Assembly: GCA_015489175.1 (NCBI GenBank)
Contig: WGAI01000042.1
Location: 1 to 34,433, forward strand
DNA: 34,433 bases
Source of the DNA: Caldifarciminota bacterium
GTDB taxonomy: Bacteria > Hydrothermota > Hydrothermia > B15-G9
Reading direction: 5' to 3'
The notes under the pieces are model-generated. The model did not search any database. It saw only the letters and a list, made by a program, of their open reading frames with translations, and was not told the DNA's origin. Both the position numbers and the translations under genes were made by a program. Shown here one piece after another: positions 7,505 through 17,977 of the stretch. Each line of letters begins with the position of its first letter. Position 1 is the stretch's first letter.

Positions 7505-8014
7505 ATGAAGAGGATATTGATAATCGGAAGTATACTGTTTGTGTCCACGATGTTGTGGGCACAAAGTAAGCAAGATACTGCCGAAAAAAGCCCTTTGAAG
7601 GCAGAGCTGAAGGCGTGGGTATTGCGGTCCGATACCGTTGACGGTAAGGTCGTTACCAAAAAACTCCCTGCTGACTCTGCCGTAAACGGCGATACAATTC
7701 AGTATGAGCTCATATATACCAATCTAAGTGATAAACCCATAAGTGGGCTTGAGCCTATGGCTTTGATACCTGACGGAACGGAATATGTGGTAGGCTCAGC
7801 TTTTAGCAGCGCAAAGGCCAGGGTGCTCTTCTCAATCGATGGGGGAAAATCTTTTCACGAGTTGCCTATCTACTACACGGTCACTTTGCCAGATGGCAAA
7901 AAGGTAAAGAAAGAGGCGACTCCTGATATGTTCACGCATATCCGCTGGGGCATGGAGGGGGAACTTCGCCCTGGCCATAGCGCTGTCTTTTCCTACAAGG
8001 TTGTTGTGAAATAA
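7505..8014 (+). CDS. Small secreted DUF11-like protein (P1)
   Basis: This 169-residue exported protein has a signal peptide (MKRILIIGSILFVSTMLWA, probable cleavage before Q) and essentially one DUF11-like beta domain. Visible DUF11 features are NGDTIQYELIYTNLSDKPI and the later LFSIDGGKSF and FTHIRWGMEGELRPG segments, and it ends in FSYKVVVK. The same kind of domain ends P2 and P4 of this operon, so P1 looks like a free-standing copy of their C-terminal domain. No catalytic motif, membrane anchor or lipobox is present. It begins 6 bases after the regulator gene, whose end carries its ribosome binding site. A structural or assembly role in the envelope is likely but not shown by the sequence. 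Confidence 0.85.
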   Translation: MKRILIIGSILFVSTMLWAQSKQDTAEKSPLKAELKAWVLRSDTVDGKVVTKKLPADSAVNGDTIQYELIYTNLSDKPISGLEPMALIPDGTEYVVGSAFSSAKARVLFSIDGGKSFHELPIYYTVTLPDGKKVKKEATPDMFTHIRWGMEGELRPGHSAVFSYKVVVK

Positions 8015-8039
8015 ACAAAAACAAGGAGGTTGATGCCTT

Positions 8040-10847
8040 ATGAATAATAAATGGAACAACCTGTTGAAGGTTGCATTGGTTCTGATCGTGTCGGGGGTCA
8101 TGACAGCTGCCACAGCTTTGACACCTGCTGGCACAGTCATAAGGAACCAAGCGTCCGCGAGATATAAAATAGGTGATACGGAATACACCTCGACATCCAA
8201 CGAGGTGATGACAGAAGTAAAAGCTGTTTACAATCTCGATCTCTTGCTCAACGGTCAGGATACGTCCGAAGCTACCAATCCTGTTGTCGTGCAATATGCC
8301 TATGTCGGTAACAATGTCTATATACAGTATGAGATAAGGAGCTACTCCAACACAGCTGACACTGTCGATATAACTGAGCTTGTTAAGGATGGGTCTTCTA
8401 ATATGCCAGACCCAACCGAGATTTCGGTTTACGAAGATGAAAACGGGAATGGCGCAGTTGATCCTGGCGAACAGCTTTTGGGAGTGTGGGATCCGTCTTC
8501 AAACAGCTGGAGCACAGTTTCTCAAAGCTTGAATGGCAACGGTTATCCCGATGTGTATGTGGACATGAATTCGAGCAAGTTCTTTGTAGTGACATACACA
8601 ATCCCGTCTGGAGCTTCTAATGGTCAGAAGTATATCCTCGGTGTGACGGTTCAATCGGGCGGCAACTCCTCCGTTCAGGATCCGGGATCAGAAGGCGGCA
8701 ACAACTACCATGAGGTTATAGTTACCACAGACGCTTCTATATGGGCCAACAAAACCGCTACTCCTCAGCAAGTGGCACAGGGCGATACCATTACATACAC
8801 GATTAGCGGTTCAAATGTCGGTGGACAGGTTACAGATACGGTATCCGTTGGTTACGATAACGATGGAGATGATAACATTGACGCATACTATCAGGGTGTG
8901 ATTCTCAGAGATGGAATTGACACATCGCTTGTCTATTTCGCGGGAGACTTATCGGCGACACCTTCAGGCAATGAAATCTACTTCTATGATGCCAACAATG
9001 ACGGCACATCTGCATGGCACGATACACCACCTAATGATTCCACGCTCATAGATTCTGTGGGTTATGTGTTCCCTAACATAGATCCCGGTCAACAGTTCAC
9101 ATTCACTTTCAAGGTAAAGGTTAGAGATAATGTTGCTGCCGATACATCCATCTCCAATGTCGCTGTCATAAGATATAAACTCCAGTCCGGGACGGATACT
9201 TCGTTCACCACGAATAACGCAGTTGTCACGGTTAACGCTTCTGGAGCTTACATTTATAGTGTTAGGGTGGGGCCTTATGGTAATCCAGAAGCCTCCGGTG
9301 GCGGAGCTACTGGCAATGTGAACAACGATACAGCAGCTGTAGATATAATCGAGGCTGGCGGATACGAGCTGGATACGATTACCGTTAAGAACATAGGTAA
9401 TGTGGCCGATGAGTATGTTCTGAGCGATACTGTTCTGACCAGCGGTGCTGAGAATAAGTTTTCAAGTATCACATTCTTGCACATGGATGCTTCCACTCCT
9501 ATTGCTAACAACAGGATTTCGCTCGATGCAGGTGAGTCCATGGACCTTATTGTGAGGATAGCGGTGAACGATACAGTTGACACTCGGGGTGATGATATCC
9601 TGATCGCTATTAAGGCCACATCTGTTAATTACCCCGACTCTTTCAACTACACACGCATAAGGATCGATAGCATAATTGGATTGAGTGTGGACATAGGTAA
9701 TGCAAATTACACTGCTGGATCTGTTGACAATACGCCTGCCGATTCTGCCAGTAATCCCGGCCGTTGTGTGACATTCCCGCTGGATGTGCTGAACCAGTCC
9801 GGTGTCTCTGATGTGTATGGTCTCTCCTATCATGTACCTGCCGGGTGGACGGTTACATTCTATCCTGATCAAAATGGCGACGGAACGCCTGATACACTTG
9901 TTCCTATAACTCAGGTTGGTCCAGTTAATCCTGGTGAAGAAGGGCATGCCGTGGCTTATGTGTGCATACCTGACAATGAAAGTCCTGGCGCCCAGGATGT
10001 CAATTTCGTTTCGTATTCCACCAGGGATACGACAGTTCGCGACAGCATAACCAACACCGTTACGGTCAACAATGTGTGTCAGATGTCTATAATTCCTGAT
10101 AGGCATTCAACTGGATTCCCCGGCGGCTTTGTCACCTATCAGCACAGGGTTACAAACTTTGGCAACAGCAATGCGAATGTGACAATAAACATAAATTCTC
10201 AGAGAGGCTGGACATATATAGTTCTTGACTCAGATGGCCAGACTGTCATAAGTGGTCCAATTACTCTTACGCCTGGTCAGGATACTGTTATTTATGTGCG
10301 TGCGTTCGTGCCGAGCGACGCTTCACCTGGACAGTCTGATATAGCTACAATAGAGGCTACAACCGGCACATGTGCTGACACAGTGACCGATGTGACAGAT
10401 GTGATAGCAGGTGCACTTCAGCTTACAAAATGGATTATGGACCCCAACCATGACGGAACGGTTGACGATAGTTCATATAGCAGTTACGGCGTGCCTTACA
10501 GCTACAACACGGATTCTGGAACGATTTGGTATCGTGTCCATTACAAGAACATAAGCACGGATACTGTGAAATCTCCTATCATCTATGAGCCTGTGCCCAC
10601 AAATACGATCATACTCGACGGAACGGTTGGTGGAACACCCTCATCGGGTCAGCTCCTCTATAGTTACAGCACAGATGGCGGTAACACATGGACTTCATGG
10701 TCAACTACTCACTCAGGATGGCCTGTTGACCAGATAACGAACATCAGATTTGGCATAGACAGCAACAGCGACAACACTATAACGGATGATGATGTAATCC
10801 TGCCTGGCGGAAACGGATATATAGAATTCAAGGTCAAGATCGAGTAA
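8040..10847 (+). CDS. Large secreted multi-domain DUF11 protein (P2)
   Basis: This 935-residue exported protein has an N-terminal signal peptide (hydrophobic core about residues 9-25). The first mature domain (about 30-230) resembles the start of P3: both carry an NQAxAxY-like opening and a DxNxNGxVDPGE loop at nearly the same offset (Y131 here, Y127 in P3). Next come a DUF11-like domain (about 231-381, KTATPQQVAQGDTITYTISG), further Ig-like domains with NEW3/DUF11 character, and a C-terminal pair (about 680-935) shared with P4, including SQRGWTYIVLDSDG. It ends in YIEFKVKIE. There is no transmembrane anchor or type IX tail. AGGAGG lies 10 bases before the ATG. I see no enzyme motifs; a structural surface or periplasmic protein is the best guess. 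Confidence 0.85.
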   Translation: MNNKWNNLLKVALVLIVSGVMTAATALTPAGTVIRNQASARYKIGDTEYTSTSNEVMTEVKAVYNLDLLLNGQDTSEATNPVVVQYAYVGNNVYIQYEIRSYSNTADTVDITELVKDGSSNMPDPTEISVYEDENGNGAVDPGEQLLGVWDPSSNSWSTVSQSLNGNGYPDVYVDMNSSKFFVVTYTIPSGASNGQKYILGVTVQSGGNSSVQDPGSEGGNNYHEVIVTTDASIWANKTATPQQVAQGDTITYTISGSNVGGQVTDTVSVGYDNDGDDNIDAYYQGVILRDGIDTSLVYFAGDLSATPSGNEIYFYDANNDGTSAWHDTPPNDSTLIDSVGYVFPNIDPGQQFTFTFKVKVRDNVAADTSISNVAVIRYKLQSGTDTSFTTNNAVVTVNASGAYIYSVRVGPYGNPEASGGGATGNVNNDTAAVDIIEAGGYELDTITVKNIGNVADEYVLSDTVLTSGAENKFSSITFLHMDASTPIANNRISLDAGESMDLIVRIAVNDTVDTRGDDILIAIKATSVNYPDSFNYTRIRIDSIIGLSVDIGNANYTAGSVDNTPADSASNPGRCVTFPLDVLNQSGVSDVYGLSYHVPAGWTVTFYPDQNGDGTPDTLVPITQVGPVNPGEEGHAVAYVCIPDNESPGAQDVNFVSYSTRDTTVRDSITNTVTVNNVCQMSIIPDRHSTGFPGGFVTYQHRVTNFGNSNANVTININSQRGWTYIVLDSDGQTVISGPITLTPGQDTVIYVRAFVPSDASPGQSDIATIEATTGTCADTVTDVTDVIAGALQLTKWIMDPNHDGTVDDSSYSSYGVPYSYNTDSGTIWYRVHYKNISTDTVKSPIIYEPVPTNTIILDGTVGGTPSSGQLLYSYSTDGGNTWTSWSTTHSGWPVDQITNIRFGIDSNSDNTITDDDVILPGGNGYIEFKVKIE

Positions 10848-10857
10848 TAAACTCGAT
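10839..10857 (+). other. Hairpin at the stop codon of P2
   Basis: ATCGAGT (10839-10845) pairs with ACTCGAT (10851-10857) around the 5-base loop that contains most of the stop codon. There is no T-run, so it is not a normal terminator. It may stabilise or process the mRNA between P2 and P3. Confidence 0.35.
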
Positions 10858-10879
10858 TAGAGGACTTATCTGGAGGGAG

Positions 10880-13800
10880 ATGTTGAAGGTTACTGAGAAG
10901 ACCCAAAGCGAAAAAAAAGGGGGATTGTGCCTTCTCATCTCCCTCCTTTTCATTTCTGTTGGATTCCTTAACGCCCAGCATGTAAGGATAACTAATCAGG
11001 CAATAGCTGTTTATAATCTCAATGGTGTTCGATACTCAATACCTTCAAATGTTGTAGAAACCACAGTTTTGCCTATCTACAGTTTTGAGATTTTCCCCAA
11101 CGGTGATACCATTAACCCAGCAAGAAGGGTTTTAACACAGGTCGGGGCAACGGGTTATATAGAATACATTCTGGTAAACACGGGCAATGCTACAGATAGT
11201 TTCAGGGTTTATCCAAGTTACATCGCGGGGAATTTCCCACTTGGAAATCTGAGGATTTATGAGGACTTGAACAGAAATGGAAGGGTCGATCCTGGGGAGA
11301 ATGTCCCGATAGACCGACTTGATGATGTTAGGCCGGATAGCATCGTTTATCTTATTCTGGCCTTTGATATACCTCCCAACGCCCCTTTAGGTGATTCTGT
11401 GTTTGTGGATATTATCGGAGTTTCTTTGAGCAATGGCCTTGTTGACAACGATAACTGGTCATTAGTAAAGGTCGTCCTTGGCCCAGTTATCGATGCATGG
11501 AAGACAGTAAACGCTCCCACCACACACCCTGGTGACACTTTGAGATATGAGATCAGATTTGTGAACAACGGGCAACAAAGCGCAGATTCCGTCATTGTGA
11601 TCGATTACATAAATTATGACGGTTATACGCCTTACACTACTTTTGTGCCGAATTCTGATGGTTCTATACCTTATTCGAGGATAGAGTATCTTTGGAGGGG
11701 TGATCTCACATGGCGCGATAGCCTGCCGCCTGAAGCCGAGGATGTGGCTGGGATAAAAGCTGTTTTTTACAACATATCAGTTTCGCAGAGTGCGAGGTTT
11801 TGGTTCTCTGTGGAGGTCGATTCGTCTGTTCCGGAATCTCTCCGAATAGATAATGTGGCATTCATCTTATCCTACGGATCTGAGGGCAGGGCTTCCGATA
11901 CAACAGTTACAAATGTGGCCATATCCGTCCCTGTAATTGCACCTGTGCTTCACATAGGGCCATACGGGAACCCTCGAGCTTTGCCCGGTGGGGAGGGCAG
12001 CGACGACGATGTCCAACATCAAGATAGCGTCGAAACAGGCGTCTGGCTTACCTTCCGCAACACCGTTCTGAACGAAGGGCCTGTCCCGGCTATGATCGAG
12101 TTTTCTCTTGATGCGGCTGAATTAGGCCTTGGCCCGAATTCTATGGTTTACCTCACGGATGCTACCCTTGAAACGCCTCTCTTCGACAGCAACGGCGATG
12201 GCCATCCGGATATGGGGCCACTTCAGCCGGGAGAGGAACGCCACATAGGCGTTAAGATATTGGTTCCAGATTCTCTGTCTGATTCGGCAAGCAACATTGT
12301 TAGAAGATTGGCGATAACTGTATATCCTCGCGGTATGGACACTCTGACGAACTCGACGGTGGACGAATTTATTGTGAGACCTATTACCCCAGCCTACAGC
12401 GTGAATTTGACCAAGTTTGTGGAGCCGGACACAGTTGTGGTCAACGGCACGAGGCTGATGTTCAGGATAAGGTTTGAAAACACGGGCAATTCTACGCTTC
12501 ATGCTTTCAACATCTACGATGGCCTTTCTGAATACTTCAACGATCCGCAGGTGCCTGAGCACCTCGTTGTTGAGGACTTAAACCATATGCACGAACCGAT
12601 TTTGGCTCATGGGGTATATGATTCCTCCTCTCGTTTCGTGCACTTCTACATGGATTCTGTTCCAATTGGTTTCGCTGGTGAGGTCAAGTTCTTCGTGACT
12701 GCCGCGATGCCAGATTCCGCCAATGAGGTCGTGGCTTATAACATCGCCAACAGCATATCGAGCGGCATGCAGCGGCCAGATACATCGAACAGAATCACAC
12801 TTCATATCATTAGGCCCGTGCTTGAAATCAACAAGCGCAGCAAAAACAACCGTGCTGAGATCGGCGATATAGTGCATTATGAGATAACTATCTCGAATAA
12901 AGCTTCTTACGGGACTCTTTACAACCTGACAGTTTACGATACAATGCCAAACGGCTTCCGCGTGATCGAAAACGGTTTACACCTACCCGACGGCGTCAGG
13001 GTTTTGAAAAATAAAGGCAACATCATTGAGTTTGGCCTCGATTCTCTCCCGTGCAGCACATCGGTTGTTATCCGTGTGGATGCTGCTATCGGGCCGGGCG
13101 CAAGGGTTGGGCATGCAGAAAACAGGGCATGGGTTGTCGGACACCTGCCGTCGAGCGGAACGCGCATCACTGACGGCCCGGCAGTCGCATCTGTCGAGGT
13201 ATCTGAAGGTTTCGCAACATCGCGTGGGTTCATCTTCGGAAAGGTCTTCATAGACGAAAACGATAACTCAATTCAAGACGAGGGCGAGCCCGGCGTGGCT
13301 GGCGTCATCGTTAGAATGGATAACGGCCTTTATGCCGTGACGGATTCGGCAGGTCGATATTCGATCTCAGGCGTGTTGCCGGGGCCGCACGGCGTGTGGC
13401 TGGACATGGTTAGCCTCCCGGACGGACTTGTCCCTGTGCCGGTCTCTATAGCCTCAATGGGCGATGGGCGCTCTCAACTGGTAAATCTTCCAAAATCCCT
13501 GCACTACAAGGCTAATTTCAGGCTAATCAGGATTGCAAAACGCATAACCCGTTTTGAGAGCGAGGCTTCACTCGTGAAGTCTGCCCATGTTGTCTCTGAT
13601 AGCACCTTTATCAACATCGTTCTGCCATCCGCTTACTTCAGAACGGGAAAGGCCACATTGATGCCGGACGCACCGATCGAGCAATTCAAAAACATCGCTG
13701 AACTTGTAAAATCCATTCCGGGATGGAAAGTTATAGTCGAAGGACACACCGACCCAAGGCCAATTCACACAAAGGAATTCCCTGACAACTATGCGCTTTC

Positions 13801-16800
13801 GATCGCAAGGGCGAAAGCTGTGGCAAAGTTGTTGGAAAGCTTTGGCGTCCCGGAAAGCGTCATCGAAATACATGGATATGGCCCGGATAGGCCGAAGGTG
13901 CCCAACACCTCGCTCGCCAACATGGCAGTCAACCGCAGGACGGAAGTCAGGCTTGTTCCCAAAAACGATATAGCCAGAGGACTTGTAGAATACAGGATAA
14001 GGTTCGTTTCTGGGACACAGCCTATCGATTCGCTTCTCATCTCGGATGTCATCCCTGAGGGTATGCAGGTTGATACGGTTATGGTCTTCCGTGTGCCGGA
14101 TGGATCGGCGTTTGATGTAGAACTAAGGGGGGACAAGCTTGAAGTTGAAGTCGATAAGGTTCAACCCCATGATACCGTTGAGGTTTGGTATCGCGTTCGA
14201 GTCACCGATGTCGTATCTGCTACGAAATACTACAACAATGCAAAGGCCCGGTTTTACATCAACTCGGTGTTACAGGGTGACTTGCTCAACGCCTCTGTGG
14301 AACTGGACACATCTGAGATCAGGACGCCTGTGAGTTATACGATTAAATTTCCATCTGATATACTGTTTGCAACGGGCAAAGCAAACCTCAGGCCCCAGTC
14401 AATTCCATATCTGAATCACATTTTGAAGATATTGAATGCGTATCCTGCTGCGCATGCGAGACTTGAAGGTCACACAGACCCACGTCCCATTCACACGAAA
14501 GAGTTTCCATCAAACATGGAGCTTGCGGAGGCGCGCGCGATGGCCGTTTACCGCTGGCTCGTGGCTCAAGGAGTGGATTCCTCGAGGCTTGAAGTCGCAT
14601 GGTTCGCCGATAAGCATCCGCTCGTGCCCAACACAAACATGAGGAACATGGCGATAAACCGCAGGACAGAGGTGACAATCTATTTCCCTCCTGAGAATGT
14701 TAGAAGCGAGAGCAAATCAGATTCATCGGACATTGAGTTTGTCACATTGAGATTTAAGATTAGTGACCAGATAGGTGCGAAACATAAGCTTAAAATAGGC
14801 GATGTGCTGCCTTTGAATATGAAATATGTGGATGGTTCAGCAACTGCGAACGGCGTTAAGATCGATGACCCTGAGCTGGTGGTCGATTCGTCCGATTCCG
14901 TGATTAGGTTGACATTCATGGTGCCGTTTGATGTGATTAAGAACAGCGACACTTTAACGCTCGTATATGCAGTTGTCAGAAACGGCGGCGTTGAGGTTAG
15001 CCGTAGCATCGAAGCGATTGATACGCTTACGGTTGACGATTTGCCCGCCATACTCTATCCGAAGGACGGTCAGGTCATCACTGACAGGAACGCTATTGAT
15101 ATTGATATCGCTGTCCATTACATGGTTCCATTCCAGTTGATAGTCAACGGTGAAGTCGTCCCGATGGACAAATGTGGTGTCACGAAGACCGTCCAGTTCC
15201 GATTTGTGGAAGAGCGTAAGTTTATCGGCATCAAGCTGCGTGGAGGAGAGAACATCATCGTTTTGAAAGGCGTGGATGCATCTGGCAAGATGGTCGAAAA
15301 GAAGGTCAAGGTTTATGCTTCAGGTGAGCCTGCGATCCTGAAGCTTCATGTTTTGAACGAACCGGTGCCCGCTGACGGCATCACGAGGCCCAAGGTCCTC
15401 GTTGAGCTTTTCGATGCAGACAGTTTGCCCGTCGGCTCAAACATCGTTCTTGACCTCGAATTTGAAGGCGTTAAGCCGTGGAGCGATGACCAGAGGCCCG
15501 TCATGCCGGGTTATCAGGTCGTGCTCAAAGAGGGCAGGGCAGTGGTCGAGCTCGCACCTGCCTCAAAGCCGCACAAGGGCACGGTCGTGGCCAGATACTC
15601 GGACGAGGTCGCTGACACGCTCAGCGTGGAGTATTTGCCCGACATCAAACCGCTTGAAGTCTTTGCGTTCGGCAATATTGAAGGGACTTACAACACTGGT
15701 GGATCGCAATTTACCCATCGCTCGATTTTTTACCTCTGGGCTTACGGGCGTGTCTGGCGCGATATAGTTATGAAAGCTTCAGCGAGATATGACCCGCTGC
15801 TCGATAGCCTTTTGGGCAGCAACAACGGTCTTCCTTTGATGGGAATCACATCACCGTTAAACGACCTGTATCCCACTTATGGCGATGCATCGAGGGTTGT
15901 CAATTTCGCTACATCGAGGACAGGCGTGTTCCTTCGGCTTGAAAAAGGCCTCTCTTACATTCAGTATGGCGATTTTGCCGGGTTTAAAGGTGGCATGGAC
16001 TTCAACTTTTCAAGATACCGTCGGGCCTTGACAGGGGTATCGTTCCACCTTGACGGGAAACTGATTGAAGTTGACGGCATGGCTGCCCCTGACGGGCAGG
16101 TTGTCAAGCATGATGAGTTTGCCGCTGATGGCACCTACGGGCCATTTATACTCTCCAACGCACCCATAATCGAGAATTCGGACGAGGTCTATGTCATAAC
16201 GCGCGATAGGCTGCATCCTGAAATAATACTCAATAGGGTCAAACTTGAGCGCAATGAGGATTATGAGCTCGATCCCGTGACAGGCAGGCTTGATTTGAAG
16301 ATGCCGATCCCATCTTTTGATGAGAATTTCAATCCCAATTATATCTTTGTGATGTATGAAGTTATCGGTAACGGCGGAGAATTGGCCTACGGAGGGAAAG
16401 TCACTTTGCATCCGTTCAAAAATTCGTCGATAGGGCTGACGCTGGGGCATTCAAGTCCCAACCGCAACAATTCTTTTGATGTGAAAGGTGCGTTTTTCGA
16501 TCTGAACTTGCCGAAATTCAGAGGCAGGGTTGAAGGAGCCCGAAGTTACATGAACGGCCTGTATCAGGGCGATGCATATTCGGTCAGTCTCTCGGCAGAC
16601 CCGTTTGAATGGCTTAAACTCAATGGGAAATATGCTTTTAGGTCGGATGGCTTTTCCAATCCATCGTCCATGCAGCCGTTGAACAGTTTAGGTAGTGAGG
16701 ATGGCGTTCTGTCCGCCGACCTCAGGTTGAGCAGGTGGCTGGGCATGAGGTCGAACATAAACATAAGGAAATCGAGCGATGGACGGAGGGCACTGTCCAC

Positions 16801-17977
16801 TGAAGAGCTCATAAAAGTTCGGTTCCCATCGACCGAATTTAGCATGGGTTACAAGCGCGTCGTGGAAAGGTCGCCACTCCCCGTGGATGGATATTCGAGG
16901 AGCACCGCATCGTCTGACATGATTGTCTTTGGCTTCAGCTCTTATCTCCTGCACAAGGTTAGAATTTCGTTGAAGCATGAGCAGGCGTTCAGGTCCGAAG
17001 GAGATCTCACGATTGATCCTCCGAGAAGCGTCGCTAAGCTGAATTTCAACCTCCTGAACAATCTCGGTGTCACGATGTCCGCTGAGCACAGATGGGATAG
17101 CGAAGGCAAAACGATCGGCCTCATAGGTCTTAACACATCTCCGTGGAAGAATGCAAAGGCGTTTACGAAATACAGCATTCAAGGCGTGGGATCCTCCGAG
17201 AGGAATCAGGCCATTGTCGGCCTCTCGCAGACGGTGCCGTTGACCCCGAAACTCAGCCTTCAGGGCAACATTGAATATGTGCATTACATGTCGGGCATCT
17301 CGCCAGGCCGTCTGAGCCTCGCTCTGGGCGGTCAGTTAAACGACACCGACAAAAAAGCCAGCCTCAGGCTCAGCGATGTTTTACAGGGAGGTAATCACAA
17401 TCTCGGAGCCATCTTCAGCTCTGTTTTGAAAGTTGCCAATGGAACGGCCATTGTGATTAATGAAAAACTTAACCGTTCCAACGGAAATACCATGAGTGAT
17501 GGGATGTTAGGATTTGCCTATAGGCCAGAATTCACCGATAAAGTCAACGCGTTCGCTGCTGTGAGACATTTCTATTCAAACAGACCTAATTCAGGAATTA
17601 CGAACAGGGTTATCGGTTTGTGTGACATAAGTTTCCAGCCATCCGGTGTAATCATATTAGACGCGAGATATGGGGTTAAAAGGTTGCTTGACTCACCTGT
17701 TACCAGCCACCTTCTGTCAATGTGGATCAGGTTTCAACAGCCGAAAAACAAAAGGTTTTATACAGCCATTGGCTTCCGCTCGCTCTATCAGCCTTCAACA
17801 TCTTCTATCGAACATGATTTATCGGCAGAGGTTGGATGGATCGTTGCGAGAAACATGGTTGTTGGCGCTGGTTACAACTTCTATGGCCTTGGTGACACTG
17901 GATTTACATGGGAAGAGACAAAGAAAGGATTTTACTTTAAAATCGGCGGGAAAGCGGACATCTTTCCTGCCTTTTGA
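10880..17977 (+). CDS. Giant outer-membrane barrel protein with two OmpA domains (P3)
   Basis: This 2365-residue exported protein has a signal peptide ending near residue 33 (LNA before QH). In order it shows: an N-terminal domain like that of P2 (34-200); DUF11-like domains near 203, 506 and 648; an SdrD-B/Cna-B-like domain (783-850, GKVFIDENDNSIQDEGEPG); an OmpA-like peptidoglycan-binding domain (915-1027); a DUF11-like domain; a second OmpA domain (1155-1269); another DUF11-like domain; Ig-like domains (about 1400-1590); and a 775-residue beta-barrel rich in alternating strands, ending in Phe as outer-membrane proteins do. Both OmpA domains keep the ligand-contacting HTD aspartate, the ARA arginine and the RRTEV end. 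GGAGG is only 3 bases before the ATG; a TTG at 10883 is an alternative start. It probably anchors or exports surface material; the exact role is unknown. Confidence 0.85.
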   Translation: MLKVTEKTQSEKKGGLCLLISLLFISVGFLNAQHVRITNQAIAVYNLNGVRYSIPSNVVETTVLPIYSFEIFPNGDTINPARRVLTQVGATGYIEYILVNTGNATDSFRVYPSYIAGNFPLGNLRIYEDLNRNGRVDPGENVPIDRLDDVRPDSIVYLILAFDIPPNAPLGDSVFVDIIGVSLSNGLVDNDNWSLVKVVLGPVIDAWKTVNAPTTHPGDTLRYEIRFVNNGQQSADSVIVIDYINYDGYTPYTTFVPNSDGSIPYSRIEYLWRGDLTWRDSLPPEAEDVAGIKAVFYNISVSQSARFWFSVEVDSSVPESLRIDNVAFILSYGSEGRASDTTVTNVAISVPVIAPVLHIGPYGNPRALPGGEGSDDDVQHQDSVETGVWLTFRNTVLNEGPVPAMIEFSLDAAELGLGPNSMVYLTDATLETPLFDSNGDGHPDMGPLQPGEERHIGVKILVPDSLSDSASNIVRRLAITVYPRGMDTLTNSTVDEFIVRPITPAYSVNLTKFVEPDTVVVNGTRLMFRIRFENTGNSTLHAFNIYDGLSEYFNDPQVPEHLVVEDLNHMHEPILAHGVYDSSSRFVHFYMDSVPIGFAGEVKFFVTAAMPDSANEVVAYNIANSISSGMQRPDTSNRITLHIIRPVLEINKRSKNNRAEIGDIVHYEITISNKASYGTLYNLTVYDTMPNGFRVIENGLHLPDGVRVLKNKGNIIEFGLDSLPCSTSVVIRVDAAIGPGARVGHAENRAWVVGHLPSSGTRITDGPAVASVEVSEGFATSRGFIFGKVFIDENDNSIQDEGEPGVAGVIVRMDNGLYAVTDSAGRYSISGVLPGPHGVWLDMVSLPDGLVPVPVSIASMGDGRSQLVNLPKSLHYKANFRLIRIAKRITRFESEASLVKSAHVVSDSTFINIVLPSAYFRTGKATLMPDAPIEQFKNIAELVKSIPGWKVIVEGHTDPRPIHTKEFPDNYALSIARAKAVAKLLESFGVPESVIEIHGYGPDRPKVPNTSLANMAVNRRTEVRLVPKNDIARGLVEYRIRFVSGTQPIDSLLISDVIPEGMQVDTVMVFRVPDGSAFDVELRGDKLEVEVDKVQPHDTVEVWYRVRVTDVVSATKYYNNAKARFYINSVLQGDLLNASVELDTSEIRTPVSYTIKFPSDILFATGKANLRPQSIPYLNHILKILNAYPAAHARLEGHTDPRPIHTKEFPSNMELAEARAMAVYRWLVAQGVDSSRLEVAWFADKHPLVPNTNMRNMAINRRTEVTIYFPPENVRSESKSDSSDIEFVTLRFKISDQIGAKHKLKIGDVLPLNMKYVDGSATANGVKIDDPELVVDSSDSVIRLTFMVPFDVIKNSDTLTLVYAVVRNGGVEVSRSIEAIDTLTVDDLPAILYPKDGQVITDRNAIDIDIAVHYMVPFQLIVNGEVVPMDKCGVTKTVQFRFVEERKFIGIKLRGGENIIVLKGVDASGKMVEKKVKVYASGEPAILKLHVLNEPVPADGITRPKVLVELFDADSLPVGSNIVLDLEFEGVKPWSDDQRPVMPGYQVVLKEGRAVVELAPASKPHKGTVVARYSDEVADTLSVEYLPDIKPLEVFAFGNIEGTYNTGGSQFTHRSIFYLWAYGRVWRDIVMKASARYDPLLDSLLGSNNGLPLMGITSPLNDLYPTYGDASRVVNFATSRTGVFLRLEKGLSYIQYGDFAGFKGGMDFNFSRYRRALTGVSFHLDGKLIEVDGMAAPDGQVVKHDEFAADGTYGPFILSNAPIIENSDEVYVITRDRLHPEIILNRVKLERNEDYELDPVTGRLDLKMPIPSFDENFNPNYIFVMYEVIGNGGELAYGGKVTLHPFKNSSIGLTLGHSSPNRNNSFDVKGAFFDLNLPKFRGRVEGARSYMNGLYQGDAYSVSLSADPFEWLKLNGKYAFRSDGFSNPSSMQPLNSLGSEDGVLSADLRLSRWLGMRSNINIRKSSDGRRALSTEELIKVRFPSTEFSMGYKRVVERSPLPVDGYSRSTASSDMIVFGFSSYLLHKVRISLKHEQAFRSEGDLTIDPPRSVAKLNFNLLNNLGVTMSAEHRWDSEGKTIGLIGLNTSPWKNAKAFTKYSIQGVGSSERNQAIVGLSQTVPLTPKLSLQGNIEYVHYMSGISPGRLSLALGGQLNDTDKKASLRLSDVLQGGNHNLGAIFSSVLKVANGTAIVINEKLNRSNGNTMSDGMLGFAYRPEFTDKVNAFAAVRHFYSNRPNSGITNRVIGLCDISFQPSGVIILDARYGVKRLLDSPVTSHLLSMWIRFQQPKNKRFYTAIGFRSLYQPSTSSIEHDLSAEVGWIVARNMVVGAGYNFYGLGDTGFTWEETKKGFYFKIGGKADIFPAF
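13622..14990 (+). repeat. Tandem (OmpA + DUF11-like) duplication inside P3
   Basis: Two copies of an OmpA-like domain followed by a DUF11-like domain start at about 13622 and 14342. The signature EGHTDPRPIHTKEFP is identical in both (13739-13783 and 14465-14509), although 10 of the 45 bases differ. The copies are old at the DNA level but strictly conserved in protein at this loop. Confidence 0.8.

Noticed and set aside
10880-17977. P3 as a classical autotransporter
   Set aside because: A type Va translocator barrel is about 250-300 residues; this C-terminal region is about 775 residues and is preceded by OmpA domains.
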